This document shows positions 52,102-60,943 of a stretch of DNA of 64,000 nt, in pieces. Below the pieces are notes generated by a model. The model had not been told where the DNA came from and did no database searches. It saw only the letters and a list, made by a program, of their open reading frames with translations. Origin of the DNA: JAQTNA01 sp043743785 (GTDB taxonomy: Bacteria > Pseudomonadota > Gammaproteobacteria > Burkholderiales > Rhodocyclaceae); the NCBI GenBank assembly GCA_043743785.1, contig JAYTVW010000161.1:1-64000 (forward strand). The letters run 5' to 3'. The position numbers and the translations under genes are program-made. Numbering within the stretch: the first letter of the stretch is position 1; the number at the start of each line of letters is the position of its first letter.

Positions 52102-53481
52102 ATGTCACGAACCCTCGCTCCCGAAATTTTCAAGGCCTACGACATCCGCGGCATCGTGGATACCGTGTTGACGCCGGATGCCGTACGCGCCATCGGCCAG
52201 GCCCTGGGTTCCGAAGCGATCCAGCGCGGCCAGAAAGCCATCGCTGTCGGGCGGGATGGACGACTCTCGGGTTCCTCCCTGGCGGAGGCGCTGATGGCCG
52301 GCATCTGCGCCTCCGGCGTGGATGCCATTGATATTGGCTGCGTGGCCACGCCCCTGTCCTACTTCGCCGCTTTCCACCTGGGCACGGACAGCGCCGTGAG
52401 CGTCACCGGCAGCCACAATCCGCCGGACTACAACGGCCTGAAAATGGTACTGGGCGGACAGACGCTCTACGGCGACATGATCCAGGATCTGCGCCGAAGG
52501 GTGACGGAGGACGACCTCGCAACTGGCCAGGGTCAAAAGAAGAGCGCCGATGTGCGGGACGCCTATATCGAGCGCATCGCCGCCGACGTAAAACTGGCCC
52601 GCCCCATGAAAATCGTGGTGGATTGCGGCAATGGCGTGGCCGGCGACGTGGCGAGCCGCTTGTTCCGCACCCTGGGCTGCGAAGTGGTAGAGCTCTTCTG
52701 CGAAGTGGACGGCAATTTCCCCAACCACCACCCGGACCCCTCCAAACCGGAAAACCTGCAGGACGTAATCCGAGCCCTCAAGGAAACCGACGCGGAACTC
52801 GGCCTGGCCTTCGACGGCGACGGCGACCGCCTTGGCGTCGTCACCAAGGACGGCAGCATCATCTACCCGGATCGGCAACTCATGCTGTTTGCTGCCGACG
52901 TGCTCTCCCGGGTCCCCGGTGGCCAGATCATCTATGACGTGAAATGCACCCGCAAGCTGGCCCCCTGGATCCGGGAGCGGGGCGGCGTGCCCGTCATGTG
53001 GAACACCGGCCATGCCCTGGTAAAGGCCAAACTGAAGGAAACCGACGCGCCGCTGGCGGGGGAAATGAGCGGCCACGTGTTTTTCAAGGAGCGCTGGTAC
53101 GGCTTTGACGACGGTCTCTATGCCGCAGCCCGACTGCTGGAAATCCTCACCCGCTTTGCCGACCCGAGCGCGGTCCTGAACGGCCTGCCGGATTCGGCGA
53201 GCACGCCGGAACTGAACCTGAAAATGCAGGAAGGCGAACCCCACACCCTCGTCGCCGAACTCAGGGAAACTGCCACCTTCGAGGGCGCCCGGGAAATCAT
53301 CACCATCGACGGCCTGCGGGTGGAATACGCGGACGGCTTTGGCCTGGCGCGGCCATCCAACACCACGCCGGTGGTGGTGCTGCGCTTCGAAGCCGACACG
53401 CCGGAGGCTCTGGAGCGCATCCAGGCGGACTTCCGGCGCGTATTCACCACCGCACGGCCCGGCATTGCACTGCCGTTCTGA
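52102..53481 (+). CDS. manB: phosphomannomutase/phosphoglucomutase (AlgC-like)
   Basis: Interconverts hexose-6- and hexose-1-phosphates, supplying mannose-1-phosphate and glucose-1-phosphate for nucleotide sugars. The 459-residue protein has EIFKAYDIRGI, VGRDGRLSGSSLAEAL, the phosphoserine loop VTGSHNPPDYNGLK, the metal loop FDGDGDRLGVV, and GEMSGHVFFKERWYGFDDG. It is transcribed away from rfbB. The dual-specificity AlgC type would serve both the GDP-mannose and the dTDP/CDP-glucose branches encoded here. Confidence 0.94.
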   Translation: MSRTLAPEIFKAYDIRGIVDTVLTPDAVRAIGQALGSEAIQRGQKAIAVGRDGRLSGSSLAEALMAGICASGVDAIDIGCVATPLSYFAAFHLGTDSAVSVTGSHNPPDYNGLKMVLGGQTLYGDMIQDLRRRVTEDDLATGQGQKKSADVRDAYIERIAADVKLARPMKIVVDCGNGVAGDVASRLFRTLGCEVVELFCEVDGNFPNHHPDPSKPENLQDVIRALKETDAELGLAFDGDGDRLGVVTKDGSIIYPDRQLMLFAADVLSRVPGGQIIYDVKCTRKLAPWIRERGGVPVMWNTGHALVKAKLKETDAPLAGEMSGHVFFKERWYGFDDGLYAAARLLEILTRFADPSAVLNGLPDSASTPELNLKMQEGEPHTLVAELRETATFEGAREIITIDGLRVEYADGFGLARPSNTTPVVVLRFEADTPEALERIQADFRRVFTTARPGIALPF

Positions 53482-53499
53482 TCGACCTGGAGGGGCAGC

Positions 53500-53555
53500 G
53501 TAGGTCGGGTTTCAACCCGGCAGTCATGGTGCTGTCGGGCTGAAACCCGACCTAC
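53500..53555. repeat. GTAG-type REP pair, copy 4
   Basis: Inverted pair with ends GTAGGTCGGG and CCCGACCTAC in the convergent junction between manB and manC, 18 bases after the manB stop and 23 before the manC stop. Here neither stop codon lies inside the element. Confidence 0.85.
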
Positions 53556-53578
53556 GCATGATCCCCAGAAGGACTGGC

Positions 53579-55021
53579 TCAGCCCCTGCCGTAGGTATCG
53601 TCGAAACGCACGATGTCGTCCTCACCCAGGTAAGCCCCCGACTGGACTTCGATCATCTCCAGGGGAATCCGGCCCGGATTCTCCAGTCGGTGAGTGGTGC
53701 CGAGGGGAATGTAGGTGGATTGATTCTCCCCGAGGAAGAACACTTCCTCGCCACGGGTGACCCGGGCGGTGCCGCTGACGACGATCCAGTGCTCGGCCCG
53801 GTGATGGTGCATCTGCAGGGACAGGGTCGCGCCCGGATTGACGACGATGCGCTTGACCTGGAAGCGGGCGCCCAGATCGATGCTGTCGTAATAGCCCCAG
53901 GGCCGGTAGATCTTGCGGTGGGCATCACTTTCGGAGCGCCCGGCGGCCTTGAGGGCCGCAACCACTTCCTTGACCTTCTGGATCTGGTCCTTGTGGGCCA
54001 CCAGCACCGCGTCCGGCGTTTCCACGATAATGGTATCGGAAAGGCCGATGCAGGCCACCAGGCGGCTGTCGGCCCGCACCAGGGTGTTGGTGTTTTCCAG
54101 CCCGATCACATCGCCGGAGAAGACATTGCCAGCCCCGTCCCGAGGTCCGATCTCCAGCAAGGCGCTCCAGGCCCCCACGTCCGACCAACCCGCGGACAAG
54201 GGCAGGACCGCGCTGGCACCCGCTTCCCCGGAAAGCCGCTCCATGACCGCGTAGTCGATGGAATCGGCGGGACAAGCCGCGAAGGCCTCCCGGTCCACCC
54301 GCAGGAAATCCCGGTCACGGCTCGCCCCGGCCATGGCCTGGCGGCAGGCCGCCAGAATATCCGGCCGGAAGCGGCCGATATGGTCCAGCCAGACGCCAGC
54401 CTTCAGGACGAAGATGCCGCTGTTCCAGAAATAGCCGCCGCACTCAAGGTACTCGCGGGCCTTGTCCACGTCAGGTTTCTCGACAAAGCGGGAAAGGGCC
54501 AGGGCCGGACCGTCGCCGATGGCCGCGCCGCCCTGGATGTAGCCATAGCCGGTTTCCGGCGCCGTCGGCACGATGCCGAAGGTCACGACCCGCCCGCCTG
54601 CCGCCAGCTTTGCCGCCTGCACGACACCATCCCGGAAAGCCGCCTCGTCGGTGATGACATGATCCGCCGGCATGACCACCAGTACCGGATCCTCGCCTTC
54701 CACCATGGCCTCCAGAGCGGCCAGGGTCAGGGCCGGGGCCGTGTTGCGCCCGACGGGCTCCAGGAGAATGCCCGCGTCGAGAACGCCGGCCTGGCGCAAT
54801 TGCTCGGCGGAGATGAATCGGTATTCCTCATTGCCCACCACCAGCGTGTCCGACAGCGTCCAGCCGTCGGGCCAAGCCGCGTGGGTCATACGCAGGGCCG
54901 TGGCCTGCAGCATGGTCCGCTCCCCCACCAGGGCCAGCAGTTGCTTGGGATATTGTTCGCGGGAGAGGGGCCACAGGCGCGTGCCGGAGCCGCCGGAAAG
55001 AATGACGGGTTTGATTTTCAT
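53579..55021 (-). CDS. manC: mannose-1-phosphate guanylyltransferase / mannose-6-phosphate isomerase
   Basis: Bifunctional type II PMI-GMP: isomerises fructose-6-phosphate to mannose-6-phosphate and makes GDP-mannose. The N-terminal nucleotidyltransferase domain has PVILSGGSGTRLWPLSREQYPKQ (key part GGSGTRLWPLSRE) and FVEKPD. The C-terminal cupin (residues about 360-475) has YRPWGYYDSID and the metal site QMHHHRAEHWIVVSG. Length is 480 residues. It feeds gmd. The ATG at 55019-55021 lacks a strong ribosome binding site; the upstream frame to 55135 is unconserved. Confidence 0.94.
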   Translation of the reverse strand: MKIKPVILSGGSGTRLWPLSREQYPKQLLALVGERTMLQATALRMTHAAWPDGWTLSDTLVVGNEEYRFISAEQLRQAGVLDAGILLEPVGRNTAPALTLAALEAMVEGEDPVLVVMPADHVITDEAAFRDGVVQAAKLAAGGRVVTFGIVPTAPETGYGYIQGGAAIGDGPALALSRFVEKPDVDKAREYLECGGYFWNSGIFVLKAGVWLDHIGRFRPDILAACRQAMAGASRDRDFLRVDREAFAACPADSIDYAVMERLSGEAGASAVLPLSAGWSDVGAWSALLEIGPRDGAGNVFSGDVIGLENTNTLVRADSRLVACIGLSDTIIVETPDAVLVAHKDQIQKVKEVVAALKAAGRSESDAHRKIYRPWGYYDSIDLGARFQVKRIVVNPGATLSLQMHHHRAEHWIVVSGTARVTRGEEVFFLGENQSTYIPLGTTHRLENPGRIPLEMIEVQSGAYLGEDDIVRFDDTYGRG

Positions 55022-55156
55022 GAGGAGGCCTTCGGCGGGGACACCGTTGCAGAAATATTTTGAAGTCCGCACCATACCTGAAAATCCATGGATCCTGAAT
55101 ATCACCTTCGGTTGGGTGCCAAATCGGGCAAACAAGGTTATGCGCTACAATCGGCC

Positions 55157-55912
55157 ATGCTTTCCGTCATCATCATCACCAAGAACGAGGCCCAGAACCT
55201 CGGCGCCTGCCTGGACTCCGTGGCAGAGCTGGCGGGCGAAATCGTGGTGGTGGACTCGGGCAGCACGGATGCCACCCGGGATATCGCCCGCAGCCACGGC
55301 GCCATGCTTGTCGAGACCGCCGACTGGCCCGGCTTCGGCCCCCAGAAGAATCGCGCCCTGGATGCGGCAAGCAGGGAATGGGTTCTCAGCCTGGACGCGG
55401 ACGAGCGCCTTACGCCGGAACTGGCCGAAGAAATTCGCCAAGTTCTGGCCGCCCCTGGCCAAACCAGCTGTTTCGCCTTGCCCCGGCTCTCCTGGTACTG
55501 CGGGCGCTTCATGCGCCATTCCGGCTGGTGCCCGGACTATGTGGACCGCCTGTTCCGCCGAGGCAGTGCGCGCTTTTCGGATGACAAAATACATGAGCGC
55601 CTGCTGCCGGACGGCCCTACGGCGCGGCTCACCAAGTACCTGCTGCATTACAGCTTCCGGGATTTCTCCAGCGTGCTGAAGAAAGTGGACGCCTACTCCA
55701 CGGCCTCGGCGGAAGTAGCCTATGCCCGCGGCAAGCGCAGCTCCGTGTGGGGCGCCCTGGGCCACGGCCTGTGGGCCTTCATCCGCACCTACGTCTTCAA
55801 GGCCGGCTTCCTGGACGGTAGCCAGGGTCTGGCCCTGGCCATTTCCAATGCCGAGGGCAGCTATTACCGCTACCTGAAGATCTGGCTCATGCAGCAAGGC
55901 CAGTCCAAGTGA
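55157..55912 (+). CDS. LPS core GT2 glycosyltransferase, WaaE/KdtX-like
   Basis: A 251-residue GT2 enzyme of the WaaE type, which adds a glucose to heptose I of the inner core. It has LSVIIITKNEAQNLGACLDS, VVVDSGSTDATRDIA, GFGPQKNRALDAAS and LSLDADERLTPEL (the DxD). The ATG at 55157 begins the domain; a plausible -10 box TACAAT lies about ten bases upstream. It overlaps the next GT2 gene by GTGA and belongs to the plus-strand core operon with waaC and waaA. Confidence 0.86.
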   Translation: MLSVIIITKNEAQNLGACLDSVAELAGEIVVVDSGSTDATRDIARSHGAMLVETADWPGFGPQKNRALDAASREWVLSLDADERLTPELAEEIRQVLAAPGQTSCFALPRLSWYCGRFMRHSGWCPDYVDRLFRRGSARFSDDKIHERLLPDGPTARLTKYLLHYSFRDFSSVLKKVDAYSTASAEVAYARGKRSSVWGALGHGLWAFIRTYVFKAGFLDGSQGLALAISNAEGSYYRYLKIWLMQQGQSK

Positions 55913-56703
55913 GAATCAGCGTCATCGTTACCACCTACAACCGGGTGGACGCGCTGGACCTGGTGCTGCAATCCCTGTCTGCCCAGACCGACCGCAACTT
56001 CGAGGTCATCGTCGCCGACGATGGCTCCAAGGCTGAAACCGGCACCTTCGTGCAGAACTTCTCCCGCCGCTGCCCCGTGCCGGTGCGCCATATCTGGCAA
56101 ACGGATTTAGGCTTTCGCGCCGGGCGCATCCGCAACCTGGCCAGCCAGGCCGCCAGCGGCGACTATCTCATTTACCTGGATGGGGACTGCCTCGCCCAGG
56201 CGGATTTCGTCGCCCGCCACCGGGCCTTGGCCGAACCGGGCCGGACGGTCACCGGTAGCCGCATCCTGCTGGAACAGGCACTTACCCAATCCCTGCTCCA
56301 CACCCGGCACTGGGACGAAACCACCTTCCGCCGTCAGGCCTGGCGCTACCGCCTGGGAGGCCAGATGAACAAGCTGCTGCCCCTCTTGCTCAAGGTGCCG
56401 GACAACCGCCTGCGCCACTACCGGGATTTTGTCTGGCGCCGCATCAAGAGCTGCAACCTGGCCTGCTGGAAGACGGACGCGGCCGCCATCGGTGGCTTCA
56501 GCGCGGATATGGACGGGGGCTGGGGCCACGAGGACGCGGATTTCGTCTTCCGCCTGCACCAGCACGGCGTGGGGCGCAAGTCCGGCGCCTGGGCCACGGA
56601 AGTGCTGCACCTGTGGCACCCCATGGCGAGCCGGGAAAAGACCGAGCCCAACCGCCTGCGCCTGCAGGCCAAAATTGACGCCTGGCGCGCCAGTGAGCGG
56701 TGA
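55909..56703 (+). CDS. GT2 family glycosyltransferase, LPS core-type
   Basis: A 264-residue GT-A enzyme: RISVIVTTYNRVDALDLVLQSL, VADDGSKAET, LGFRAGRIRNLASQAASGDY and YLDGDCLAQADFV (the DxD), then GGWGHEDADFVFRL, the C-terminal galactosyltransferase-like acceptor motif. The start is a GTG overlapping the previous stop. The last residues (SER) and the TGA stop lie inside the heptamer repeat array that follows, so the C-terminus may have been set by repeat growth. Confidence 0.86.
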   Translation: MRISVIVTTYNRVDALDLVLQSLSAQTDRNFEVIVADDGSKAETGTFVQNFSRRCPVPVRHIWQTDLGFRAGRIRNLASQAASGDYLIYLDGDCLAQADFVARHRALAEPGRTVTGSRILLEQALTQSLLHTRHWDETTFRRQAWRYRLGGQMNKLLPLLLKVPDNRLRHYRDFVWRRIKSCNLACWKTDAAAIGGFSADMDGGWGHEDADFVFRLHQHGVGRKSGAWATEVLHLWHPMASREKTEPNRLRLQAKIDAWRASER

Positions 56704-56756
56704 GCGGTGAGCGGTGAGCGGTGAGCAAATCATGTCGCTCACCGCTCACCGCTTAC
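56693..56756. repeat. palindromic heptamer array 1 (GTGAGCG / CGCTCAC)
   Basis: Five direct GTGAGCG units (the last ending in A), a short spacer, then three inverted units CGCTCAC/CGCTTAC. The array covers the stop codon of the upstream GT2 gene and ends 20 bases before a TATAAT. The arms can form a long hairpin in RNA. Confidence 0.88.
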
Positions 56757-56776
56757 CGCCTCTCTTACCCCTGGCT

Positions 56777-56782
56777 TATAAT
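56777..56782 (+). promoter_or_regulatory. putative -10 box (TATAAT) for waaC
   Basis: A perfect TATAAT 42 bases before the waaC ATG and just after the heptamer array. The -35 position falls in or beside the repeat and has no good match. It suggests that waaC-waaA can be transcribed apart from the two GT2 genes. Confidence 0.45.
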
Positions 56783-56823
56783 CCCGGCTCGCCTGAAACC
56801 CCGTGTCGAACCACCGCTTTCCG

Positions 56824-57789
56824 ATGACATCCATCCTGCTGGTCAAAGTCTCGTCCCTGGGCGATGTCATCCATAACCTGACGGTCGTCAGCGACCTGCG
56901 CCGACGTTTCCCGGAGGCCCGTATCGACTGGGTGGTGGAAGAAGCCTTCACGGATTTCCCGCGCCTGCACCCGGGCGTCACCGAAGTGATTCCCTTCGCC
57001 CTGCGGCGCTGGCGCCACCACTTGTTCGATCAATCCACCTGGCAGGAAATGCGTGCCTTCAAAAAGCGCCTGCAGTCCCGCCATTACGACGTCATCCTGG
57101 ACACCCAGGCCCTCCTGAAGACCGCAGCCATCTGCAAGCTGGCCCGGGGCGAAAGCTGGGGCTTCGCCGCCGACACGGCCCGGGACCCCCTGGCCTCCCG
57201 CTTCTACGACCACACTGTATCACTGCCCCGGGGGCTACATACCGTGGAGCGCTACCGCGCCCTGGCCGCCGCCGCCCTGGGTTACAAGCAGGATCTGCCC
57301 CTGGAATACGGCCTCGCCGTCACGCCCCTCAAGGCCGACTGGTTGCCGAAGCGCCCCTACGCCGTGCTGTGCACCGCCACCAGCCGGGACCCCAAACTGT
57401 GGCAGGAAGAAAAATGGCTGGCGCTGGCCGCCTGGCTGCACGACCGGGGCTATGCCTGCGTACTGCCCGCCGGCTCCCCGGTGGAACGGGAGCGGGCCGC
57501 CCGCCTGGCGGGCGCCATGGCGGATGCGGTGACCGTGCCCCCCATGAAACTGACCGACCTGGCCGCCGTCATCAAGGGTTCCGCCGTCGTCGTCGGCCTG
57601 GATACCGGCCTGACCCACATCGCCGCCGCCCTGGACCGCCTGACCCTGGCCATTTTCACGGATTCCGATCCGGGCCATGCCGGCGCCTATGCGGGCGAAA
57701 AGGGCCTGAGCATTGGCCATCGCGGCTATTCTCCCAGCGTGGCAGAAGCCATTGCCGCCCTGGAAACCCTGTTCAAGGTCCACGCCTGA
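56824..57789 (+). CDS. waaC: LPS heptosyltransferase I
   Basis: GT9 enzyme that adds the first L-glycero-D-manno-heptose to Kdo2-lipid A. The 321 residues begin TSILLVKVSSLGDVIHNL, and contain DWVVEEAF, the region LCTATSRDPKLWQEEKW and, near the C-terminus, VGLDTGLTHIAAAL (the nucleotide-heptose site of WaaC/WaaF). The ATG at 56824 is preferred for its family start; a GTG at 56803 would add seven residues. Its stop overlaps the waaA start by one base (TGATG). Confidence 0.92.
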   Translation: MTSILLVKVSSLGDVIHNLTVVSDLRRRFPEARIDWVVEEAFTDFPRLHPGVTEVIPFALRRWRHHLFDQSTWQEMRAFKKRLQSRHYDVILDTQALLKTAAICKLARGESWGFAADTARDPLASRFYDHTVSLPRGLHTVERYRALAAAALGYKQDLPLEYGLAVTPLKADWLPKRPYAVLCTATSRDPKLWQEEKWLALAAWLHDRGYACVLPAGSPVERERAARLAGAMADAVTVPPMKLTDLAAVIKGSAVVVGLDTGLTHIAAALDRLTLAIFTDSDPGHAGAYAGEKGLSIGHRGYSPSVAEAIAALETLFKVHA

Positions 57790-59042
57790 TGTCGCGTCTT
57801 GTCTACACCCTGCTGTGCTACCTGCTGCTGCCCCTGATTCTCCTGCGCCTGTGGAAGAAAGGGCGGCGCCAGGCCGCCTACAAGAAAAACATCGGGGAAC
57901 GCTTTGGCAGCTACGGGCACGCCGTGGACGCCCCGGTGATCTGGATCCACGCGGTCTCCGTCGGCGAGACCCGGGCCGCCCAGCCCCTGGTCAAGGCCCT
58001 GGCGGACCGTTACCCCCAGGCCCGCATCCTCATCACCAACATGACACCCACCGGCCGCGCCACCGCCGAGCAGCTTTTCGGCAACAAGGTGTTGCGGGCC
58101 TACCTGCCTTACGACTACCCCTTTGCCGTGGCCCGCTTCCTCAAGTATTTCCGCCCGGCCATGGGCATCGTCATGGAAACGGAACTGTGGCCCAACCTGG
58201 TGGCCGCCTGTTACGCACGACGCATTCCCCTGGTGCTGGCCAACGCCCGCCTGTCCGAACGTTCCGCCGCCCGCTATGCCCGCTTCCCGGCCCTGACCCG
58301 ACAAATGCTTGGCCGGCTCTCCGCCGTCATCGCCCAGACCGATGCCGATGCGGACCGCCTGGCCGCCCTGGGTGCCCTCAACGTGCAAGTAGCGGGCAAC
58401 ATCAAATTCGACGCCGTGCCGCCACCGGACCTCTTATCCACCGGTGCCTTCCTGCGCCGCCTCATCGGCCCGCGCATGGTGCTGCTGGCGGCCAGCACCC
58501 GGGACGGCGAAGAACGGGAGCTCTTGGACGCCCTGGCGCGGACGCCACTGGAAGGCGCCCTGCTGCTCATCGTGCCGCGCCACCCGGAACGCTTCGACGA
58601 AGTGGAAACCCTGGCCATCTCCCGCGGCTTCAAGGTTCAGCGGCGCAGCCTGGAGAAGCCCGTGGAAGCCGGCACCCAGATCCTGCTGGGCGACAGCATG
58701 GGCGAGATGTTCGCCTATTACACGGCTTGTGACGTGGCCTTCGTTGGCGGCAGCCTCCTGCCCCTGGGCGGGCAGAACCTCATCGAAGCCTGTTCTGTTG
58801 CCAAGCCGGTGCTGGTGGGCCAGCACACCTTCAACTTCCTCGAAGCCACGGAAGAGGCCATCGCCGTCGGCGCCGCCCTGCGGGTGGACAGCGCGGACCA
58901 GCTGATTTCCCTCACCCGGGTGCTCTTCTCCAATGCCAACGCCCGCCAGGCCATGGGGAGCGCCGGCCATGATTTCGCCGGACGCCACCGGGGCGCCACG
59001 GCCCGCACCCTGGAAATCATCGGCCATCTGGCCGGCGCCTGA
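57789..59042 (+). CDS. waaA: 3-deoxy-D-manno-octulosonic acid (Kdo) transferase
   Basis: GT30 enzyme that adds Kdo to lipid IVA at the inner membrane. The 417 residues start with a membrane anchor (YTLLCYLLLPLILLRLW). The catalytic-Glu motif IHAVSVGETRAAQPLV, VMETELWPNLV, NARLSERSAARY and GGSLLPLGGQNLIEACSVAKPVL are all WaaA signatures. It is coupled to waaC by TGATG. Together they make the inner core, an essential function in most Gram-negatives. Confidence 0.95.
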   Translation: MSRLVYTLLCYLLLPLILLRLWKKGRRQAAYKKNIGERFGSYGHAVDAPVIWIHAVSVGETRAAQPLVKALADRYPQARILITNMTPTGRATAEQLFGNKVLRAYLPYDYPFAVARFLKYFRPAMGIVMETELWPNLVAACYARRIPLVLANARLSERSAARYARFPALTRQMLGRLSAVIAQTDADADRLAALGALNVQVAGNIKFDAVPPPDLLSTGAFLRRLIGPRMVLLAASTRDGEERELLDALARTPLEGALLLIVPRHPERFDEVETLAISRGFKVQRRSLEKPVEAGTQILLGDSMGEMFAYYTACDVAFVGGSLLPLGGQNLIEACSVAKPVLVGQHTFNFLEATEEAIAVGAALRVDSADQLISLTRVLFSNANARQAMGSAGHDFAGRHRGATARTLEIIGHLAGA

Positions 59043-59075
59043 GATTCAGGCTCCCTTCCCCCCTTGCCGCCCACA

Positions 59076-59744
59076 ATGAATAAACTCCTCATCGCTGTCC
59101 TGCTCATGAGTGCCGCCATCGTGGCCGCGCCTTTCCTCTTTCACCCGGGCGATAAGCCGGCCGTTACCCAGACCCCTGGCATGCCTTGGCAAATCGAGGT
59201 TCTGCCGGAAGGAAAATCCCGGGTCTTCGGCCTCACCCTGGGCAGCAGCGTGCTGAACGAGGCCACGGCGGCTTTTGGCGACGCCCCGCAACTGGCGGTG
59301 GTGGCCAGCTCCGGCCAGGCCGGCAGTATGGAAGCCTATTTCGAACGGGTGGCCCTGGGCCCCCTCACGGGCAAGATCATCGTGGTGGTGAACATGCCCG
59401 ATGCCCGCTTGCTGGACATCCAGAAACGCGCCGACAAAACCGAACCCCTGGAGAGCGGCAATCGCCGCTTCAGCCTCGCTGCGGAAGACCGGCAGGCGGC
59501 CGGCCTGGCCTTGGTACGGACCCTCACCTTCGTGCCCGCAGGCAAGCTGGATGCCCAGGTCGTACAGGATCGCTTCGGCCGTCCCGGCGAAAGACTGGCC
59601 GTCGGCGATATGGAGCACTTCCTTTACCCGGACAAGGGCCTGGACCTGGCCCTCTCCAGGGAGGGCAAGGCGGTCCTGCAATACGTGGCCCCCGCCGGCT
59701 TCGCCAAGCTCCGGGAACCGCTGCTGAGAGCAGGCAAGCAGTAA
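59076..59744 (+). CDS. hypothetical membrane-anchored or exported protein
   Basis: A 222-residue protein I do not recognise. An N-terminal hydrophobic helix (KLLIAVLLMSAAIVAAPFLF) serves as anchor or signal; the rest is soluble. It has a segment beginning VLPEGKSRVFGLTLGSSVL and later DRFGRPGERLAVGDMEHFLYPDKGL, which reads like a periplasmic small-domain fold. It starts 33 bases after waaA, so it may be in the same operon. The true start is probably the ATG at 59076 rather than a TTG 12 bases earlier. Its stop TAA lies inside a heptamer array. Confidence 0.75.
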   Translation: MNKLLIAVLLMSAAIVAAPFLFHPGDKPAVTQTPGMPWQIEVLPEGKSRVFGLTLGSSVLNEATAAFGDAPQLAVVASSGQAGSMEAYFERVALGPLTGKIIVVVNMPDARLLDIQKRADKTEPLESGNRRFSLAAEDRQAAGLALVRTLTFVPAGKLDAQVVQDRFGRPGERLAVGDMEHFLYPDKGLDLALSREGKAVLQYVAPAGFAKLREPLLRAGKQ

Positions 59745-59822
59745 GCGGTGACGGGTAAGCGCGCTGCTCACCGCTCACCCATCACCGCACATCGCTCACC
59801 GCTCACCCATTACCGCTCACCG
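59741..59822. repeat. palindromic heptamer array 2
   Basis: Degenerate heptamers GTAAGCG, GTGACGG, GTAAGCG followed by about eight inverted units of the CTCACCG/CTCACCC type. It contains the stop codon of the upstream gene and ends 17 bases before the next ATG. Same architecture as arrays 1 and 3, but more diverged. Confidence 0.82.
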
Positions 59823-59839
59823 TTTTCCCGGAGACCTGC

Positions 59840-60070
59840 ATGCCTCAATCCAACCTGAAACAGCAAAAAACCTTCACCACCATCCGGGTGGTCGGCGGCC
59901 TGAGCGCAGCCGTGGTGCTGGGCTATTCCACGTTTTCCAACTGGCTGGCCGGCGCGCCCCTGAAGGGTCCCCTGCTGGGCGTCGCCCTGCTCACCCTGGC
60001 GGCCATCGCCTATGCCGGCTTTTTTACCTGGAAACTCGGCAAGCTGGTGGAAGAAGAGGGTAAGCAGTAA
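59840..60070 (+). CDS. small hypothetical membrane protein
   Basis: A 76-residue protein with two predicted membrane helices (VVGGLSAAVVLGYSTFSNWL and GPLLGVALLTLAAIAYAGFF) and charged ends. A ribosome binding site GGAG lies before the ATG, which supports it as a real gene. No family is recognised. It lies between two heptamer arrays; the stop TAA is within the third. Confidence 0.72.
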   Translation: MPQSNLKQQKTFTTIRVVGGLSAAVVLGYSTFSNWLAGAPLKGPLLGVALLTLAAIAYAGFFTWKLGKLVEEEGKQ

Positions 60071-60150
60071 GCGGTGAGAGGTGAGAAAATCATCGCTCAT
60101 CGCTCATCGCTCATCGCTCATCGCTCATCGCTCACCGCTCACCGCTCACC
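60067..60150. repeat. palindromic heptamer array 3
   Basis: Direct units GTAAGCG, GTGAGAG, GTGAGAA, a four-base spacer, then six CATCGCT, two CACCGCT and CACC. It spans exactly from the stop codon of the small membrane protein to the base before the HDOD gene ATG, so the HDOD gene has repeat sequence where its ribosome binding site would be. Confidence 0.9.
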
Positions 60151-60936
60151 ATGTCCTCCGATCCCCTGCTGGAAGCCGTCCTCAAGACCGGCGTCACCCT
60201 GCCGACGCCCAGCATCGCCTTTGCCCGTCTGCAGGCCCTGTCGGTGAGTGAGCGGGCCGGTCCAAGGGAAATGGCGGACGTGGTGGGCAAGGATCCGGCC
60301 CTCACCGGCGCCCTCATGCGGGTGGCCAATTCCCCCGTCTTCGGCTGCCGCAGCAAGCCCCGCTCCGTGCAGGACGCCATCACCCTCCTTGGCCGTACCC
60401 GCACCCTGGCGGTCTGCATCAGCACCGCCCTGCGCAGCCAGGCGGAAGGCGTGGACACCCGTACGCTGGAAGCGGTATGGGGCGGCAGCCAGAAGGTGGC
60501 CGAAGGCGCCTGGCGCTGCGCCCAGGCCAGCCCGGCACGGCGACTGGCGGACCAAGCCTACCTGGCGGCCCTGTTACACGAAGTGGGTATTCCCATCCTG
60601 CTCAAGCGCTACCCCATCTACCTGTTTCTGTTTCAGGACCCCAAGCGTGGGCTGGAAGAATCCTCCCGGAAACTGGATGAAATAACCCAGGCGGACCACG
60701 CTGCCGTCGGCGCCATGGTGGCGCGCAACTGGAAGCTGCCAGTGGAGATTTCGGAAGCCATCCGCTGCCATCACGACGCGGCCACCGCCGGCCGCCTGCC
60801 GGAAGAGGCCGGCACCCTGGCCACGCTCATCGCCTTTGGCCGGCTGCTGCGGGATGGTCCCACGGAGGATTGGCTCCCCTGGGCGCCCCTGGCGGATCGC
60901 TATCTGAAACTCGACCCGGCGGGGCTGGGGGATTGA
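60151..60936 (+). CDS. HDOD domain protein
   Basis: A 261-residue single-domain HDOD protein, a degenerate HD-type signal-output domain common in proteobacteria. Visible are LPTPSIAFARLQALS, DVVGKDPALTGALMRVANSPVFG, SVQDAITLLGRTRTLAVC and LHEVGIPILLKRYP, with AIRCHHD near the end. HDOD proteins act in regulation, for example of c-di-GMP responses or motility; no partner domain is fused here. The ATG follows directly on a heptamer array with no Shine-Dalgarno sequence. MSSDPLLEAVLK is the likely start. Confidence 0.85.
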   Translation: MSSDPLLEAVLKTGVTLPTPSIAFARLQALSVSERAGPREMADVVGKDPALTGALMRVANSPVFGCRSKPRSVQDAITLLGRTRTLAVCISTALRSQAEGVDTRTLEAVWGGSQKVAEGAWRCAQASPARRLADQAYLAALLHEVGIPILLKRYPIYLFLFQDPKRGLEESSRKLDEITQADHAAVGAMVARNWKLPVEISEAIRCHHDAATAGRLPEEAGTLATLIAFGRLLRDGPTEDWLPWAPLADRYLKLDPAGLGD

Positions 60937-60943
60937 AACTACC

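Noticed and set aside
60067..60150. Possible CRISPR array
   Set aside because: Units are seven bases with no spacers and there are no cas genes; it is a simple tandem array.
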